Source of the DNA: a virus
Length of the DNA: 32,332 nt
IMG/VR virus record: IMGVR_UViG_3300044647_002064
Coordinates: 1-32,332 of that record
Reading direction: 5' to 3' (one strand)
Shown here: positions 6,783 through 14,342 of the stretch, in pieces
How positions within the stretch are numbered: position 1 is the stretch's first letter
Layout: the number at the start of each line of letters is the position of its first letter
The notes under the pieces: generated by a model
The model's database searches: none
The model's input: the letters and a program-made list of their open reading frames with translations, nothing else
What the model was told of the DNA's origin: nothing
Position numbers and translations under genes: made by a program

Positions 6783-7856
6783 TTAATTTCCAAATCCTAC
6801 TTTACCTCCACCTTTAATTGTTGGTGTTTTTTTCAATCCCTCAAGGTTTTCAATTGTTTCTTCAAATGTTCTACCCATAACAATAACTGAAATTACAACT
6901 TCTTTTAAATGTGACAAAGACATTCCTTCAGTTTTTTTGATCCACTCTTCAATATCAATACCTTTTAAATCTTCATCATTTAATTTATGTTGAATGTATG
7001 CTCTTCTTATATCGGCATTTGGTAGTTCCACTTTATAACGTCTGTCAAAACGAGATGGTCTGTTTGTGATTCTATCTTGTAACTTCTCAGGGTAGTTTGT
7101 TGTTGCAATATAAACAACACCTTCAATTTGTTTTACACCATCAAGGATGTTTAATAATCTTGCCGTCTGATGTCTACCTTCACCCGCAAGCGAATCAATA
7201 TCTTCTAATAAAACAATCAACGGTCTATTTGGTTCAACTTTTCTAAATGTAGCAATAAATGATGTAAACCTTTCAACATCTTCTTCATCTTTAACATTGA
7301 TTACAATACCATCTTTTTCAATTATTTGTTGTGATATTAACTGAATGATACCTGACTTACCACAACCTGGTTCACCATACATCAAAATCCCTCTTTTGTG
7401 GATGTAGTTATATTTCTTATAATTGTCTGCTCTATTCCAAAAATTATCAATATCTTTTAAGATGTCTGTAATTTCATATGATGGTAAATGGTATAACTCA
7501 TCTGTCTTGAATGGTTGTTTCTTAACGGTATATGTTGATAGACTACTATTCCATCCTATTTCATAAACACCAGCAGGAACCTTTGGAACCGTTGGGTATG
7601 CTGGTGCGTATTCATTATTTTTTAAATTACTCCAACAAGAAGGTACATCCGCATCAATTTTTTTATCTTCTATAGATGCTTTTAACCTACCAAACCTTCC
7701 AGTAATCACAGGTTCATCCATTCTTTCATCATCTGTGTATTCTACTTCTTCTTCAGGTACAGTATCACCGTACCCTACCGTTTCTTCAATATATTCTTCA
7801 CTCATATTATTTTTTTTTAAAATTTCTTTTAATTCTCTTTTCCAATCTCTACCCAT
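6783..7856 (-). CDS. AAA-family ATPase (357 aa)
   Basis: Walker A is GEPGCGKS (161-168), Walker B is LIVLLEDID (213-221), sensor 1 is the Asn of ATTN (254), and arginine-finger candidates lie in NRPSRFDRR (265-273). The order and spacing are those of classical AAA proteins of the BCS1/FtsH/proteasomal type. About 155 residues precede the ATPase core: an acidic segment and a beta-rich region probably used for substrate or partner binding. The C-terminus is Gly-rich (IKGGGKVGFGN). It is likely a remodelling ATPase acting in the host cytoplasm. It overlaps the upstream small gene by 28 nt. Confidence 0.9.
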   Translation of the reverse strand: MGRDWKRELKEILKKNNMSEEYIEETVGYGDTVPEEEVEYTDDERMDEPVITGRFGRLKASIEDKKIDADVPSCWSNLKNNEYAPAYPTVPKVPAGVYEIGWNSSLSTYTVKKQPFKTDELYHLPSYEITDILKDIDNFWNRADNYKKYNYIHKRGILMYGEPGCGKSGIIQLISQQIIEKDGIVINVKDEEDVERFTSFIATFRKVEPNRPLIVLLEDIDSLAGEGRHQTARLLNILDGVKQIEGVVYIATTNYPEKLQDRITNRPSRFDRRYKVELPNADIRRAYIQHKLNDEDLKGIDIEEWIKKTEGMSLSHLKEVVISVIVMGRTFEETIENLEGLKKTPTIKGGGKVGFGN

Positions 7857-8029
7857 GATTCAATTTTATTCCAATCTTCTTTTTTTATTGCAACTCTTAC
7901 ATCATCAATTGTGATAAAAACTTCATCAATAAAAACCATAGGATCTTTTATTTTTTTTGGATCAACACTAATGGTATTGTAGTAAGTCCCTTCATTTGCA
8001 AATCTTACAAGTATATCAATCTTTTCCAT
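7829..8029 (-). CDS. Hypothetical small protein (66 aa)
   Basis: A 66-residue protein with a beta-rich pattern (KIDILVRFANEG, then AVITIDDVRVAIKKEDW-like segments). It begins in a 14-nt overlap with the membrane-protein gene and ends inside the AAA ATPase gene, so it is tightly coupled to both. Function unknown. Confidence 0.6.
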   Translation of the reverse strand: MEKIDILVRFANEGTYYNTISVDPKKIKDPMVFIDEVFITIDDVRVAIKKEDWNKIESWVEIGKEN

Positions 8030-8234
8030 TTTTACTTTCTTTAAATAATGAATAATATAATGTTAATTCTAAAAAAATAATTATCACCCTACCCCAAACA
8101 CTTTTTATTAACCACCATTCAGTACAGTTAATATTCCAATAAATCATTGAGAATATCAAGTACCAAAATATGTTTGTTGTTATAAATTGTGTGATTTTTA
8201 ACCCTAACGGTTTTTCTTCATTATCTAACGACAT
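8016..8234 (-). CDS. Small membrane protein, two predicted helices (72 aa)
   Basis: Two hydrophobic segments are visible, ITQFITTNIFWYLIFSMIYW and GRVIIIFLELTLYYSLF, separated by a short loop with NCTEWW. The N-terminus is polar (MSLDNEEKP) and the C-terminus is basic. It is likely an inner-membrane protein. It overlaps the genes on both sides by 14 nt. Function unknown; holin and immunity roles cannot be judged. Confidence 0.65.
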   Translation of the reverse strand: MSLDNEEKPLGLKITQFITTNIFWYLIFSMIYWNINCTEWWLIKSVWGRVIIIFLELTLYYSLFKESKNGKD

Positions 8235-8463
8235 AACTATGAATTATTAAAACAATTTCCTCTACCCTTTCACCTTTCATGATGACTGCCCTATCATCTT
8301 TAATTTCTAAATCCATCATGCCAAGTTCATTTTTCATTCTTTCTGCCTGAACTTTAATTTCTTTTTTTGCTCCATCTTCAGTTTTAAAAAACCCAAAATA
8401 AGAATCACATTTTCCTGTTTTGTCACATACTCCGAATATGACTTCTCTCGCTGGTTGTATCAT
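8221..8463 (-). CDS. Hypothetical protein (80 aa)
   Basis: Small alpha/beta protein starting MIQPAREVIFGVCDKTGK, with a helix at AKKEIKVQAERMKNEL and a beta-rich tail (IVLIIHSYVVR). It overlaps its upstream neighbour by 4 nt and the membrane protein by 14 nt. No motif recognised; function unknown. Confidence 0.65.
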   Translation of the reverse strand: MIQPAREVIFGVCDKTGKCDSYFGFFKTEDGAKKEIKVQAERMKNELGMMDLEIKDDRAVIMKGERVEEIVLIIHSYVVR

Positions 8464-8726
8464 AATTTATTTGCTATTTGTTTAATTAATAATTCATCTT
8501 CATTTGATAATCTGTGATATGCGTTCCACAATTTACTTAGGTTATCTCTTAACTCTTTTTCTCCATTTGATTCTTCGTTACCTCTAACCATTTTTCTTAT
8601 TTCAGAGTTTGGGTGTGTGTCTAATATTCCATCTTCGTACAACCATTCAGCCATATCTCTTTTATGATACTTACCCATTTGGTTGTAAACCTCATCCAAA
8701 TCCACTGTTACATTTATGTAAGACAT
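8460..8726 (-). CDS. Hypothetical protein (88 aa)
   Basis: Starts MSYINVTVDLDEVYNQM, continues with RDMAEWLYEDGIL and a helical C-terminus (LWNAYHRLSNEDELLIKQIANKL). The first part looks like a beta strand feeding a short helix, a pattern seen in small phage proteins of unknown role. It is the first gene behind the promoter at 8744-8775 and heads the run down to at least the AAA ATPase. Confidence 0.7.
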   Translation of the reverse strand: MSYINVTVDLDEVYNQMGKYHKRDMAEWLYEDGILDTHPNSEIRKMVRGNEESNGEKELRDNLSKLWNAYHRLSNEDELLIKQIANKL

Positions 8727-8743
8727 ATTTTTAATTTTTTATA

Positions 8744-8775
8744 CAAATATAGACAATCTTATTCATATTTCCAAA
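8744..8775 (-). promoter_or_regulatory. Bacteroidetes-type promoter for gene starting 8726
   Basis: TTTG (8775-8772), 20 nt, then TATATTTG (8751-8744) on the minus strand, a full match to the Bacteroidetes consensus. Unlike most promoters here it leaves a 17-nt gap to the ATG. The TTTG box lies within the 3' end of the HNH gene. Confidence 0.8.
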
Positions 8776-9481
8776 TAAATCCACCGGCTTTTTTTGTTCT
8801 ATTTGATAAGTTGGATTTAATATCACCTTTAATATTATTATCTTTCATCCAATTATAAGCATCAGTCATACAATCATATTTTTTTAAAAAATTACCATCT
8901 AAATCAAATTGTAGAACACATTTACCATTTCTTTTTTTTGCTTCTGCCCGTTTTTTAACTAATTCGTCACTTTGTTTTACACCCTTTAAAGGGCTTACAT
9001 AATCTTTTGGTAAATTTTTTGGGGTTCCTTTTCTTAATCTATTTCTTTCAGATAAATCAGGTCTTGGTACGCCAATTTTTGATAATGCGGTTTTCGGATT
9101 TGGTTTTCCTTTATTGTGACTGGGTCGACCTTTATATGTTTTTGAAATTAACTTTGCAAACTCATCACGAATCCTTTCATATTGTTTTGAATTTATTTTA
9201 TACCTTTTACCATTCCGATCTTGATTACACATTCCCCATAAAGCAAATTTTAATTTTTTTTCGTTAGGGTATATCTCACATAATAATAAATGTGCGATAA
9301 AATGTTCTTTTGCTGTTAATAAGATAATGTTTGGGTGTGTTTTCCATTCTCCGGTTTTTCCTTCACCACCCAAACATTTAGGTATTATATGATGAGATTC
9401 GTAATAAAAATTAGGACTTTTAATTCTTTCTTCACTCTTCGCTCTCTCTATTATCTGATTGTAAATTTTTTTGTAGTCCAT
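8759..9481 (-). CDS. HNH homing endonuclease (240 aa)
   Basis: The HNH core is at residues 30-64: SHHIIPKCLGG with paired His (30-31), NIILLTAKEH (Asn 51, His 60) and a final His near 64. The middle is basic with NUMOD3-like repeats (THNKGKPN-type). The C-terminus (VLQFDLDGNFLKKY...AGGFIWKYE) is a NUMOD1/IENR1-type DNA-binding module. It is a free-standing mobile endonuclease, not inside an intron that I can see. It is related to the HNH gene at 20930-21568 in the core, but the C-terminal module differs. It is preceded by an overlapping 56-residue basic ORF. Confidence 0.9.
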   Translation of the reverse strand: MDYKKIYNQIIERAKSEERIKSPNFYYESHHIIPKCLGGEGKTGEWKTHPNIILLTAKEHFIAHLLLCEIYPNEKKLKFALWGMCNQDRNGKRYKINSKQYERIRDEFAKLISKTYKGRPSHNKGKPNPKTALSKIGVPRPDLSERNRLRKGTPKNLPKDYVSPLKGVKQSDELVKKRAEAKKRNGKCVLQFDLDGNFLKKYDCMTDAYNWMKDNNIKGDIKSNLSNRTKKAGGFIWKYE

Positions 9482-9602
9482 AATATTTTTCCATAGCCTT
9501 TTTATTTATTTTTTCTTTGTTACGATAATAATACTCCTTAGCCCATTTTTTTTGAGCTTCTTTTTTTTCATCTTCTGTGGAATATTTTTTTAATCGTCCC
9601 AT
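9432..9602 (-). CDS. Small basic helical protein upstream of HNH gene (56 aa)
   Basis: Translating from the ATG at 9602 gives MGRLKKYSTEDEKKEAQKKW, then AKEYYYRNKEKINKKAMEKYY and a short tail. It ends 50 nt inside the HNH gene in another frame. Segments of the type (K/E)YYxxNKEKI are common linkers beside phage and viral HNH domains, so this may be a DNA-binding partner or a detached N-terminal module. The start has TATTTATT four bases upstream (9607-9614). Moderately sure it is expressed. Confidence 0.5.
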   Translation of the reverse strand: MGRLKKYSTEDEKKEAQKKWAKEYYYRNKEKINKKAMEKYYGLQKNLQSDNRESEE

Positions 9603-9606
9603 ATAT

Positions 9607-9614
9607 AATAAATA
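9607..9614 (-). promoter_or_regulatory. TATTTATT motif, 4 nt before start at 9602
   Basis: TATTTATT-ATAT-ATG on the minus strand, one base further from the start than the five 3-nt examples. It may drive the small basic ORF and the HNH gene. Confidence 0.35.
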
Positions 9615-9653
9615 TATAACTAATAGAAAAAAACTAATATAAATTAAAATTTT

Positions 9654-10784
9654 TTAATGTGAATCTCCAAAATTGTGTTTTTCACTTGCTATCAAATAGT
9701 CCGGATTTATACATTTTGAGACTTTATTACGAACACCTGTTACAGATTTCACAACTACACCCTCGTGTGGAACTTTAGTTCCTTCTATGAAGTTGTTCAA
9801 AACAAAACTATCTTGTATTTCTTTATTCCAAGTACCACTGTATAACAATTCAACTTGTGGTAGATCCATCACTTCAAAGTGTGCCTTTTCTCTCATATAT
9901 GGTTGGTATTCACCATCAACCTCAACATCAAAACCTGCAAATTTTATATCAGTTAAACCGTATTCGTAGTTTTTCTGTATACCAGCACCATATATTTCTC
10001 CATACACTATAAAACCACTTTCAAGATATTCGTAAGTGTCTTTAACGTGTTCCCACAATTTTTCTCTTATGTTGTATTTTATCGCAACTTCTTCCCATAC
10101 GTTAGTGTCGTAAAAACCTTGTGAGTCGGATCCTTTCTCAACGTTGTGACTACCTACTACATATTCAAATCCCGCCCATTGATTTCCGAAGAAAAATTTA
10201 ACTCGGTCCCATAAAGACATTTTTTTCTTTCTAACTATTCCATAACGAGCATTAGTTCCATGTAACTTACGAGTTATAACGACTTGGTCCTCTTCATTAA
10301 ACATGTCAGGCACATTCTTTTGATTTGGAAACTTGTAGTAAACGTGGAAGTTAGGATTTTGATGGTATTTCACTTTACGTCCACCTGAAACCAAAGTTAT
10401 AACTTTTGCTGGTGGTTCATATTTAGTTATACCTAAAACCTCCATCATGTCTTGACCTTCAACAAACCCGTCTACTGACATGTTTGATTTGAAAACTTGG
10501 CTTAATGACATTATTAAACATTCTGAATAAACACCACGAAGTTTTACAGTTCTAACTCTTTGTCCTTTACGAAGGTAGTTAGTAACACCTAAACCATCAG
10601 ATAATTTTTGAGGTATAACAGCATCGGTAGTTGCAACAACCACTAAATCATCAACCTTATATTCTCCTTTTTTGGTTATGGCGTTCCATCCACCAACAGT
10701 TACTAATTCTATGTTGTCAGCACCTGGTATTTCAGATACTGATCCTATTTTTCCTACGTATGCTACGCTATTTTGATTTTCCAT
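9654..10784 (-). CDS. RNA ligase, Rnl5/DraRnl-like (376 aa)
   Basis: The N-terminal ~95 residues look like an OB-type domain (IPGADNIELVTVGGWNAI, VVVATTDAVIP, RVRTVKLRGVYSECLIM), as in the Deinococcus DraRnl group. The nucleotidyltransferase core follows: motif I RKLHGTN with Lys 173 as the expected AMP-accepting residue, motif III-like GEIYGAG (262-268) and FAGFDV (282-287), and motif IV EGVVVKS (341-347). It would seal RNA nicks, probably restoring tRNA cut by host defence nucleases. The 5' end overlaps a small membrane-protein gene by 17 nt. Confidence 0.9.
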   Translation of the reverse strand: MENQNSVAYVGKIGSVSEIPGADNIELVTVGGWNAITKKGEYKVDDLVVVATTDAVIPQKLSDGLGVTNYLRKGQRVRTVKLRGVYSECLIMSLSQVFKSNMSVDGFVEGQDMMEVLGITKYEPPAKVITLVSGGRKVKYHQNPNFHVYYKFPNQKNVPDMFNEEDQVVITRKLHGTNARYGIVRKKKMSLWDRVKFFFGNQWAGFEYVVGSHNVEKGSDSQGFYDTNVWEEVAIKYNIREKLWEHVKDTYEYLESGFIVYGEIYGAGIQKNYEYGLTDIKFAGFDVEVDGEYQPYMREKAHFEVMDLPQVELLYSGTWNKEIQDSFVLNNFIEGTKVPHEGVVVKSVTGVRNKVSKCINPDYLIASEKHNFGDSH

Positions 10785-10914
10785 TTTCTTTAAAATTTAA
10801 ACTTGGTGTTAATAATAATGCCCATAGACATTGACCACTACCTGTAAAGTACACTGCGGATCCTACTAATCCGAAGAACCCTAAATAAATTAAACTAACT
10901 CCTAAATATTTCAT
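10768..10914 (-). CDS. Small membrane protein (48 aa)
   Basis: Starts MKYLGVSLIYLGFFGLVGSA, a hydrophobic Gly-rich helix, followed by YFTGSGQCLWALLL and a basic tail ending NGKSK. It would insert in the membrane with one or two helices. Its ATG lies exactly 4 nt after a TATATTTG box (10919-10926), identical in arrangement to the start at 14315, which strongly supports a real, leaderless gene. It ends 17 nt inside the RNA ligase gene, so it heads that operon. Function unknown. Confidence 0.65.
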   Translation of the reverse strand: MKYLGVSLIYLGFFGLVGSAVYFTGSGQCLWALLLTPSLNFKENGKSK

Positions 10915-10918
10915 AATA

Positions 10919-10926
10919 CAAATATA
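10919..10926 (-). promoter_or_regulatory. TAnnTTTG promoter box, 4 nt before start at 10914
   Basis: The minus strand reads TATATTTG-TATT-ATG, identical over 15 nt to the site at 14320-14327. No clear TTTG lies 19-21 nt upstream, so it may need an activator or be weak. Confidence 0.6.
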
Positions 10927-10938
10927 ATAATAATTTTT

Positions 10939-11463
10939 CTATTCGTCACTACCTTCTTCAAAATAATCTTTCTTCATAGATCTTGGTTCAACAAAATCCC
11001 ACTTGGTATTTTCAAACTCTTCAATCCATTCTTTCAAATCTTCTCTTGTCCAAATTGGGGCAAAAGAAGGTCTGTATTGAAATGGTACATTATCTCTATT
11101 ATCCCATTCATCAAGTCGTTTTGTTACATCTTCAATAAGGTTTTTAGTCTTAGTATGTTTAATCCACTCTCTGTAATCATCCTCAGATTTAATATACATA
11201 ACGTCACCATAATTTTCAAACTCCATTTCAGGAAATTCTAAATTGGGGTTGTTGGTATAAACATCAACAATACCATTGTCTCCGTAATACGAATCACAAA
11301 GTTCTCTTAGAGCATATAAACTACTTGGTCTTTCTTCCCAGACACTACCAAACTGACGAACAGAACAGATATACAAATACCCATCTGTGTAGTCATATAT
11401 TCTACCATTAATTTCATTTCTTAACGAGATAAGTTCGTCTATTGTTAGTTTATCTAAGTTCAT
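10939..11463 (-). CDS. Hypothetical acidic protein (174 aa)
   Basis: Starts MNLDKLTIDELISLRNEING, followed by aromatic- and acid-rich segments (SVWEERPSSLYALRELCDSYYG; DDYREWIKHTKTKNLIED; WTREDLKEWIEEF). No motif I can name. It overlaps the upstream gene by 14 nt and is last in a four-gene run that begins at the GTG at 12360. Function unknown. Confidence 0.75.
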   Translation of the reverse strand: MNLDKLTIDELISLRNEINGRIYDYTDGYLYICSVRQFGSVWEERPSSLYALRELCDSYYGDNGIVDVYTNNPNLEFPEMEFENYGDVMYIKSEDDYREWIKHTKTKNLIEDVTKRLDEWDNRDNVPFQYRPSFAPIWTREDLKEWIEEFENTKWDFVEPRSMKKDYFEEGSDE

Positions 11464-11698
11464 AATTATTATTTAAAAGACCACTATTAATTAATTCAAT
11501 TATTTCTTCGGGTGTTTCTTTTACATTAAAACCTCCGTTATTGTGTGTTGTTACTCCAACCACAGTTCGTTTTTTTGATGTGGGTTCTCCTTGATACCAC
11601 ATTTGACTATCCTTTACTTCATAAAAATGCCCAATTTCATTAACATTAACGTAAATAAAACTATCGTCTTTATGGGATGTTAATTTAATTATTTTCAT
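11450..11698 (-). CDS. Hypothetical protein (82 aa)
   Basis: Small beta-rich protein: MKIIKLTSHKDDSFIYVNVNEIGHFYE, then a turn with KKRTVVGVTTHNNGGFNVKETPEEIIELI. The pattern (start MKxIxLT, then xxIxVNxxxI and VxxTxxNGGxxVKExxxxI) resembles small proteins with a flagellar FlbD-like fold that are common in phages; this is a weak structural guess. Start and stop overlap both neighbours (14 nt each). Function unknown. Confidence 0.7.
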   Translation of the reverse strand: MKIIKLTSHKDDSFIYVNVNEIGHFYEVKDSQMWYQGEPTSKKRTVVGVTTHNNGGFNVKETPEEIIELINSGLLNNNYELR

Positions 11699-12203
11699 AT
11701 AATCCGTCTTTTTCGTCGTTTTTCATCATTTCAACTAACTTAACTTCTCTAACATACTTTCGTATAAGTTTGAAAATCTCTGTAATATCTGTAAATTCAG
11801 ATGGTGGACTATCGTTTCTACCAGGAAGAAATATCAAAGTAAATCCGTGATTTGCCTCAAACTTTTCGGTAACTCTTATACCACAGATTTCATCAATATA
11901 AACCCAAGGAAAGTTTCCTGATAGTTTTACATCAATTCCAATTTTTTTCAATCTCTCAACAAACCTTGTGATCTTATCGCCAGTTAGTTTTGTTGCACTT
12001 TCAGTTTCCACGTAAGTTCCAAATTTAGTTTCTTTTGTTTTCATACTAGAATTTTTCCATTCTTTCCAAACATCAAAATCTTTAAGTTTTTCTAAAAACT
12101 CATTATCCATTTCTTTGGCTTGTTCAATTACTTCATAGATACATTTTCCTTCATTCTCTATTTGGTCATATAACCATTCTACTGCTGTCTGTTTTGCTTC
12201 CAT
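11685..12203 (-). CDS. Two-module conserved phage protein (172 aa)
   Basis: Residues 1-35 (KQTAVEWLYDQIE...VIEQAKEMDNE) match a short module I recall as an independent ~70-residue protein in Bacteroidetes phages. Residues ~65-160 (KLTGDKITRFVERLKKIG, RVTEKFEANHGFTLIFLPGR, FTDITEIFKLIRKYV) form a second module that I also recall as separate. This looks like a fusion. Neither module has a known activity that I can state. It overlaps the neighbouring zinc-motif gene by 38 nt. Confidence 0.75.
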   Translation of the reverse strand: MEAKQTAVEWLYDQIENEGKCIYEVIEQAKEMDNEFLEKLKDFDVWKEWKNSSMKTKETKFGTYVETESATKLTGDKITRFVERLKKIGIDVKLSGNFPWVYIDEICGIRVTEKFEANHGFTLIFLPGRNDSPPSEFTDITEIFKLIRKYVREVKLVEMMKNDEKDGLYENN

Positions 12204-12360
12204 AACATTCTAATTTTTTATCTTTAACATTCCACAAATCTTTTTTTCCTTCCGTCATATGACAATTGTGTTTTTTACCAGTTCTTTCAGAAAAATCAAC
12301 AATCATATCGTTATGACGATTACGAATAAAGTGTGGACATTCTTTACAAGGTTTTTTCAC
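12166..12360 (-). CDS. DUF6283-like Cys-rich protein, GTG start (64 aa)
   Basis: Begins KKPCKECPHFIRNR after a GTG start. It has CxxCP, then KKHNCHMTEG and LECYG, giving Cys residues spaced like a small metal-binding fold of the DUF6283 type (CxxCPf...C...CxG). The role is unknown, presumably metal or nucleic-acid binding. The GTG start is supported because a TTTG-N20-TACCTTTG promoter ends exactly 4 nt before it. It heads the run 10939-12360. Confidence 0.75.
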   Translation of the reverse strand: MKKPCKECPHFIRNRHNDMIVDFSERTGKKHNCHMTEGKKDLWNVKDKKLECYGSKTDSSRMVI

Positions 12361-12364
12361 CTTA

Positions 12365-12396
12365 CAAAGGTAGGGAATTAAATTTGATTAAACAAA
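12365..12396 (-). promoter_or_regulatory. Bacteroidetes-type promoter for gene starting 12360
   Basis: TTTG (12396-12393), 20 nt, then TACCTTTG (12372-12365), 4 nt, then GTG on the minus strand. A full consensus match, and it predicts a leaderless mRNA beginning at a GTG. The TTTG sits directly after the stop of the metalloprotease gene. Confidence 0.8.
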
Positions 12397-13635
12397 TTAT
12401 TTTTTGTATTTGTAGGAAGTATCTATTGGTCTTTTACCATATCTTTTTTCCATAAGTTTCTGGTGTAAGTCCCAATCTAATATAGATTCATTTGTTTGTT
12501 CTTTTTCATCAGGAAGGAGAGAATATATTTTTGATATTTTTTTCATTAAATTTGTTGAGACATAATTAAATCTTTCACACTCGTCTTTAAAAAAGTCCAT
12601 TTCTCTATCTTTATATTTTGAAACGTGATTAATAAACTTTCTTCTAACCTTTTCTTTTTCTTCTCTTGGTGGATTAATTTGGCCACCAAATAAGTTTACC
12701 CCCATAAACCCACTAAACATTTGTGCCATTTTTTCAGAATGTGTATAAAAGAAATTATCAAATGTATCCACTTTAGCATTAACTAAGTTAATATAAATAA
12801 GTTCCAAAACTGATTTAATTTTTTCTTCATCATTCATAGTATCAGGATCTCCACCCGCATGACTAATTAATCCATCAATACTATCCATTTGTTCGTATAA
12901 CTGCTCCATTAAATAATCATATGAAAATTCACGTATTTTTTTAAGTTCAGTAAAAACCTCATCATTTACAATAAAATCATAAAAATCTTGTTTTTTAATT
13001 CCTTTTTGGATCATTCTTGAGGCAACCTCAGTTGGTCTTACAATGTTTTCTGATTGTTGTATAAAATAACTATACCTCATAAATTCATTAATCACAGGTA
13101 TTCCAAATCTTAAAGTTCCTGAAGAATAAACGTTATAATCAGCAGTTCCACCAATAAGTTCGTGTTCTTGTTTTTGTCTATGAAATCTATGCATTATTTC
13201 GTGTGACATTACAGATACTGTTTGTTCTTTATCTTTGGTAAATTCTTCATATAACTCTTCAGGTTCCCAACCTTCGGGAGATATAAAGTTTATATGTAAT
13301 TCTATTGTTTGACTTTTAGCGTTAACTTGCAACATTACACCTTCGTCAAAATTAAATTCATTACCAACACCCATAGATGCAATCACCGGATATTCATATG
13401 GGAAATCTTCAACTTCTTCAACAGAAACCGCAACATTTATTTCAGTGAACGTTACATCAGATATTACTAAGTCACTATAAATTTTAAAACTATAATTTTC
13501 TTCGGTGGTATCTATTGTTTTTAATTCATCAGATACTAAATTGTATAATTCTTCACCCGCTTGTAATATTCCTTCAGGAACACCAACAGCTTCCTGTAAT
13601 ATTTTAAATTGATTTTCTGTTAAAATGATTTTCAT
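12397..13635 (-). CDS. Putative tagged zinc metalloprotease (412 aa)
   Basis: The zinc site HEIMH (145-149) fits HExxH and sits in SVMSHEIMHRFHR. A plausible third ligand is Glu 203 in RPTEVASR, 54 residues on. The first ten residues, MKIILTENQF, are the tag shared with proteins at 18217 and 18644 and include the (L/I)-x-E site L-T-E. The C-terminal part is long, helical and charged, ending TNESILDWDLHQKLMEKRYG. The likely role is peptidase activity on a host or virion target; injection with the DNA is a hypothesis based on the tag. TATTTATT lies 3 nt before the start. No signal peptide. Confidence 0.75.
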   Translation of the reverse strand: MKIILTENQFKILQEAVGVPEGILQAGEELYNLVSDELKTIDTTEENYSFKIYSDLVISDVTFTEINVAVSVEEVEDFPYEYPVIASMGVGNEFNFDEGVMLQVNAKSQTIELHINFISPEGWEPEELYEEFTKDKEQTVSVMSHEIMHRFHRQKQEHELIGGTADYNVYSSGTLRFGIPVINEFMRYSYFIQQSENIVRPTEVASRMIQKGIKKQDFYDFIVNDEVFTELKKIREFSYDYLMEQLYEQMDSIDGLISHAGGDPDTMNDEEKIKSVLELIYINLVNAKVDTFDNFFYTHSEKMAQMFSGFMGVNLFGGQINPPREEKEKVRRKFINHVSKYKDREMDFFKDECERFNYVSTNLMKKISKIYSLLPDEKEQTNESILDWDLHQKLMEKRYGKRPIDTSYKYKK

Positions 13636-13638
13636 ATT

Positions 13639-13646
13639 AATAAATA
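13639..13646 (-). promoter_or_regulatory. TATTTATT motif, 3 nt before start at 13635
   Basis: The minus strand reads TATTTATT-AAT-ATG, directly downstream of a 10-bp hairpin at the end of the phosphoesterase gene. It serves the tagged metalloprotease, consistent with a late class. Confidence 0.5.
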
Positions 13647-13648
13647 TA

Positions 13649-13678
13649 TTGGTGTTGTAATTTAGCCTACAACACCAA
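13649..13678 (-). terminator. Hairpin at end of metallophosphoesterase gene
   Basis: Perfect 10-bp inverted repeat TTGGTGTTGT / ACAACACCAA with a 10-nt loop that contains the stop codon region of the 13662-14315 gene. It is followed on the minus strand by an AT-rich stretch without a clean T run, so termination is possible but not certain. Confidence 0.5.
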
Positions 13679-14315
13679 CTAATCCGTCCAAATGGTGATC
13701 ACCTGACATATCAGAACCAACAGGTATTTTATCCATAATTTTTATTATTTCAGAAATACTGTATGGGTCCATTCCGTTTCCGTCCATACCAACGTCAAGT
13801 CTTTTTCCGTTACCAAATTTACGGTGTGGCGGTAAATGTACGTGCCCGTGAAGGTGGATAACACCTTTGTTAAGTCCGTTCCAACTTTGTAAAGGATAAT
13901 GACATAACACAAAGTCTTGTCCTTCAATATTTGCTTCCAAATAGTGTTGAACACTTAAAAATCTTCCTTGAACAAAGTCACGGTTTCTATCTATGTGATG
14001 ATCGTGATTTCCAAGTATTAAATGGATGTTGTGACAAACCAATCTTTCAAGAAAGATACCGATGTTATCAAACCCACCAAATGAAACGTCACCTAACATT
14101 ATTAATGTGTCATCTTGACCAACAAAGTGGTTAATACCATCAATCAAACGTTCGTTCATCTGTTCAATAGTTTGGAAGTCACGAGTAGAATCAATAGGTA
14201 CTTCACCATCTTGTGTTCTCCAATTGGTTACTCCTCGCACAATATTTTTGTGTCCGAAATGGGTATCGGATGTTATATATACTTTTCCTGTTGTTAATAA
14301 TTTTCTAAAACTCAT
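13662..14315 (-). CDS. Calcineurin-like metallophosphoesterase (217 aa)
   Basis: The motifs appear in the right order: SDTHFGH (dimetal Asp and His), GDVSFGG, GNHDHHID, CHYPLQSW and HGHVHLPP. This is the compact phage and bacterial phosphoesterase type with the THFGHxN opening. It hydrolyses phosphomono- or diesters, probably of nucleotides; the exact substrate is not evident. The start at 14315 is fixed by a TATATTTG box 4 nt upstream. It is divergent from the secreted nuclease gene, with only 27 nt between them. Confidence 0.9.
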   Translation of the reverse strand: MSFRKLLTTGKVYITSDTHFGHKNIVRGVTNWRTQDGEVPIDSTRDFQTIEQMNERLIDGINHFVGQDDTLIMLGDVSFGGFDNIGIFLERLVCHNIHLILGNHDHHIDRNRDFVQGRFLSVQHYLEANIEGQDFVLCHYPLQSWNGLNKGVIHLHGHVHLPPHRKFGNGKRLDVGMDGNGMDPYSISEIIKIMDKIPVGSDMSGDHHLDGLVGVVG

Positions 14316-14319
14316 AATA

Positions 14320-14327
14320 CAAATATA
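14320..14327 (-). promoter_or_regulatory. TAnnTTTG promoter box, 4 nt before start at 14315
   Basis: TATATTTG-TATT-ATG on the minus strand, identical to the site at 10919-10926. No TTTG at the expected upstream distance. It shares a 27-nt divergent gap with the plus-strand TATTTATT motif at 14332-14339. Confidence 0.6.
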
Positions 14328-14331
14328 CTAA

Positions 14332-14339
14332 TATTTATT
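14332..14339 (+). promoter_or_regulatory. TATTTATT motif, 3 nt before start at 14343
   Basis: The plus strand reads TATTTATT-TAG-ATG. It is the only plus-strand example with exact 3-nt spacing, which shows that the motif follows the gene and not the strand composition. Confidence 0.5.
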
Positions 14340-14342
14340 TAG

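Noticed and set aside
9482-9602. Frameshifted N-terminus of the HNH gene instead of a separate small ORF
   Set aside because: The HNH protein already begins like its relative at 21568 (MDYKKI / MNYKKI), so nothing is missing. The small ORF is therefore listed separately.
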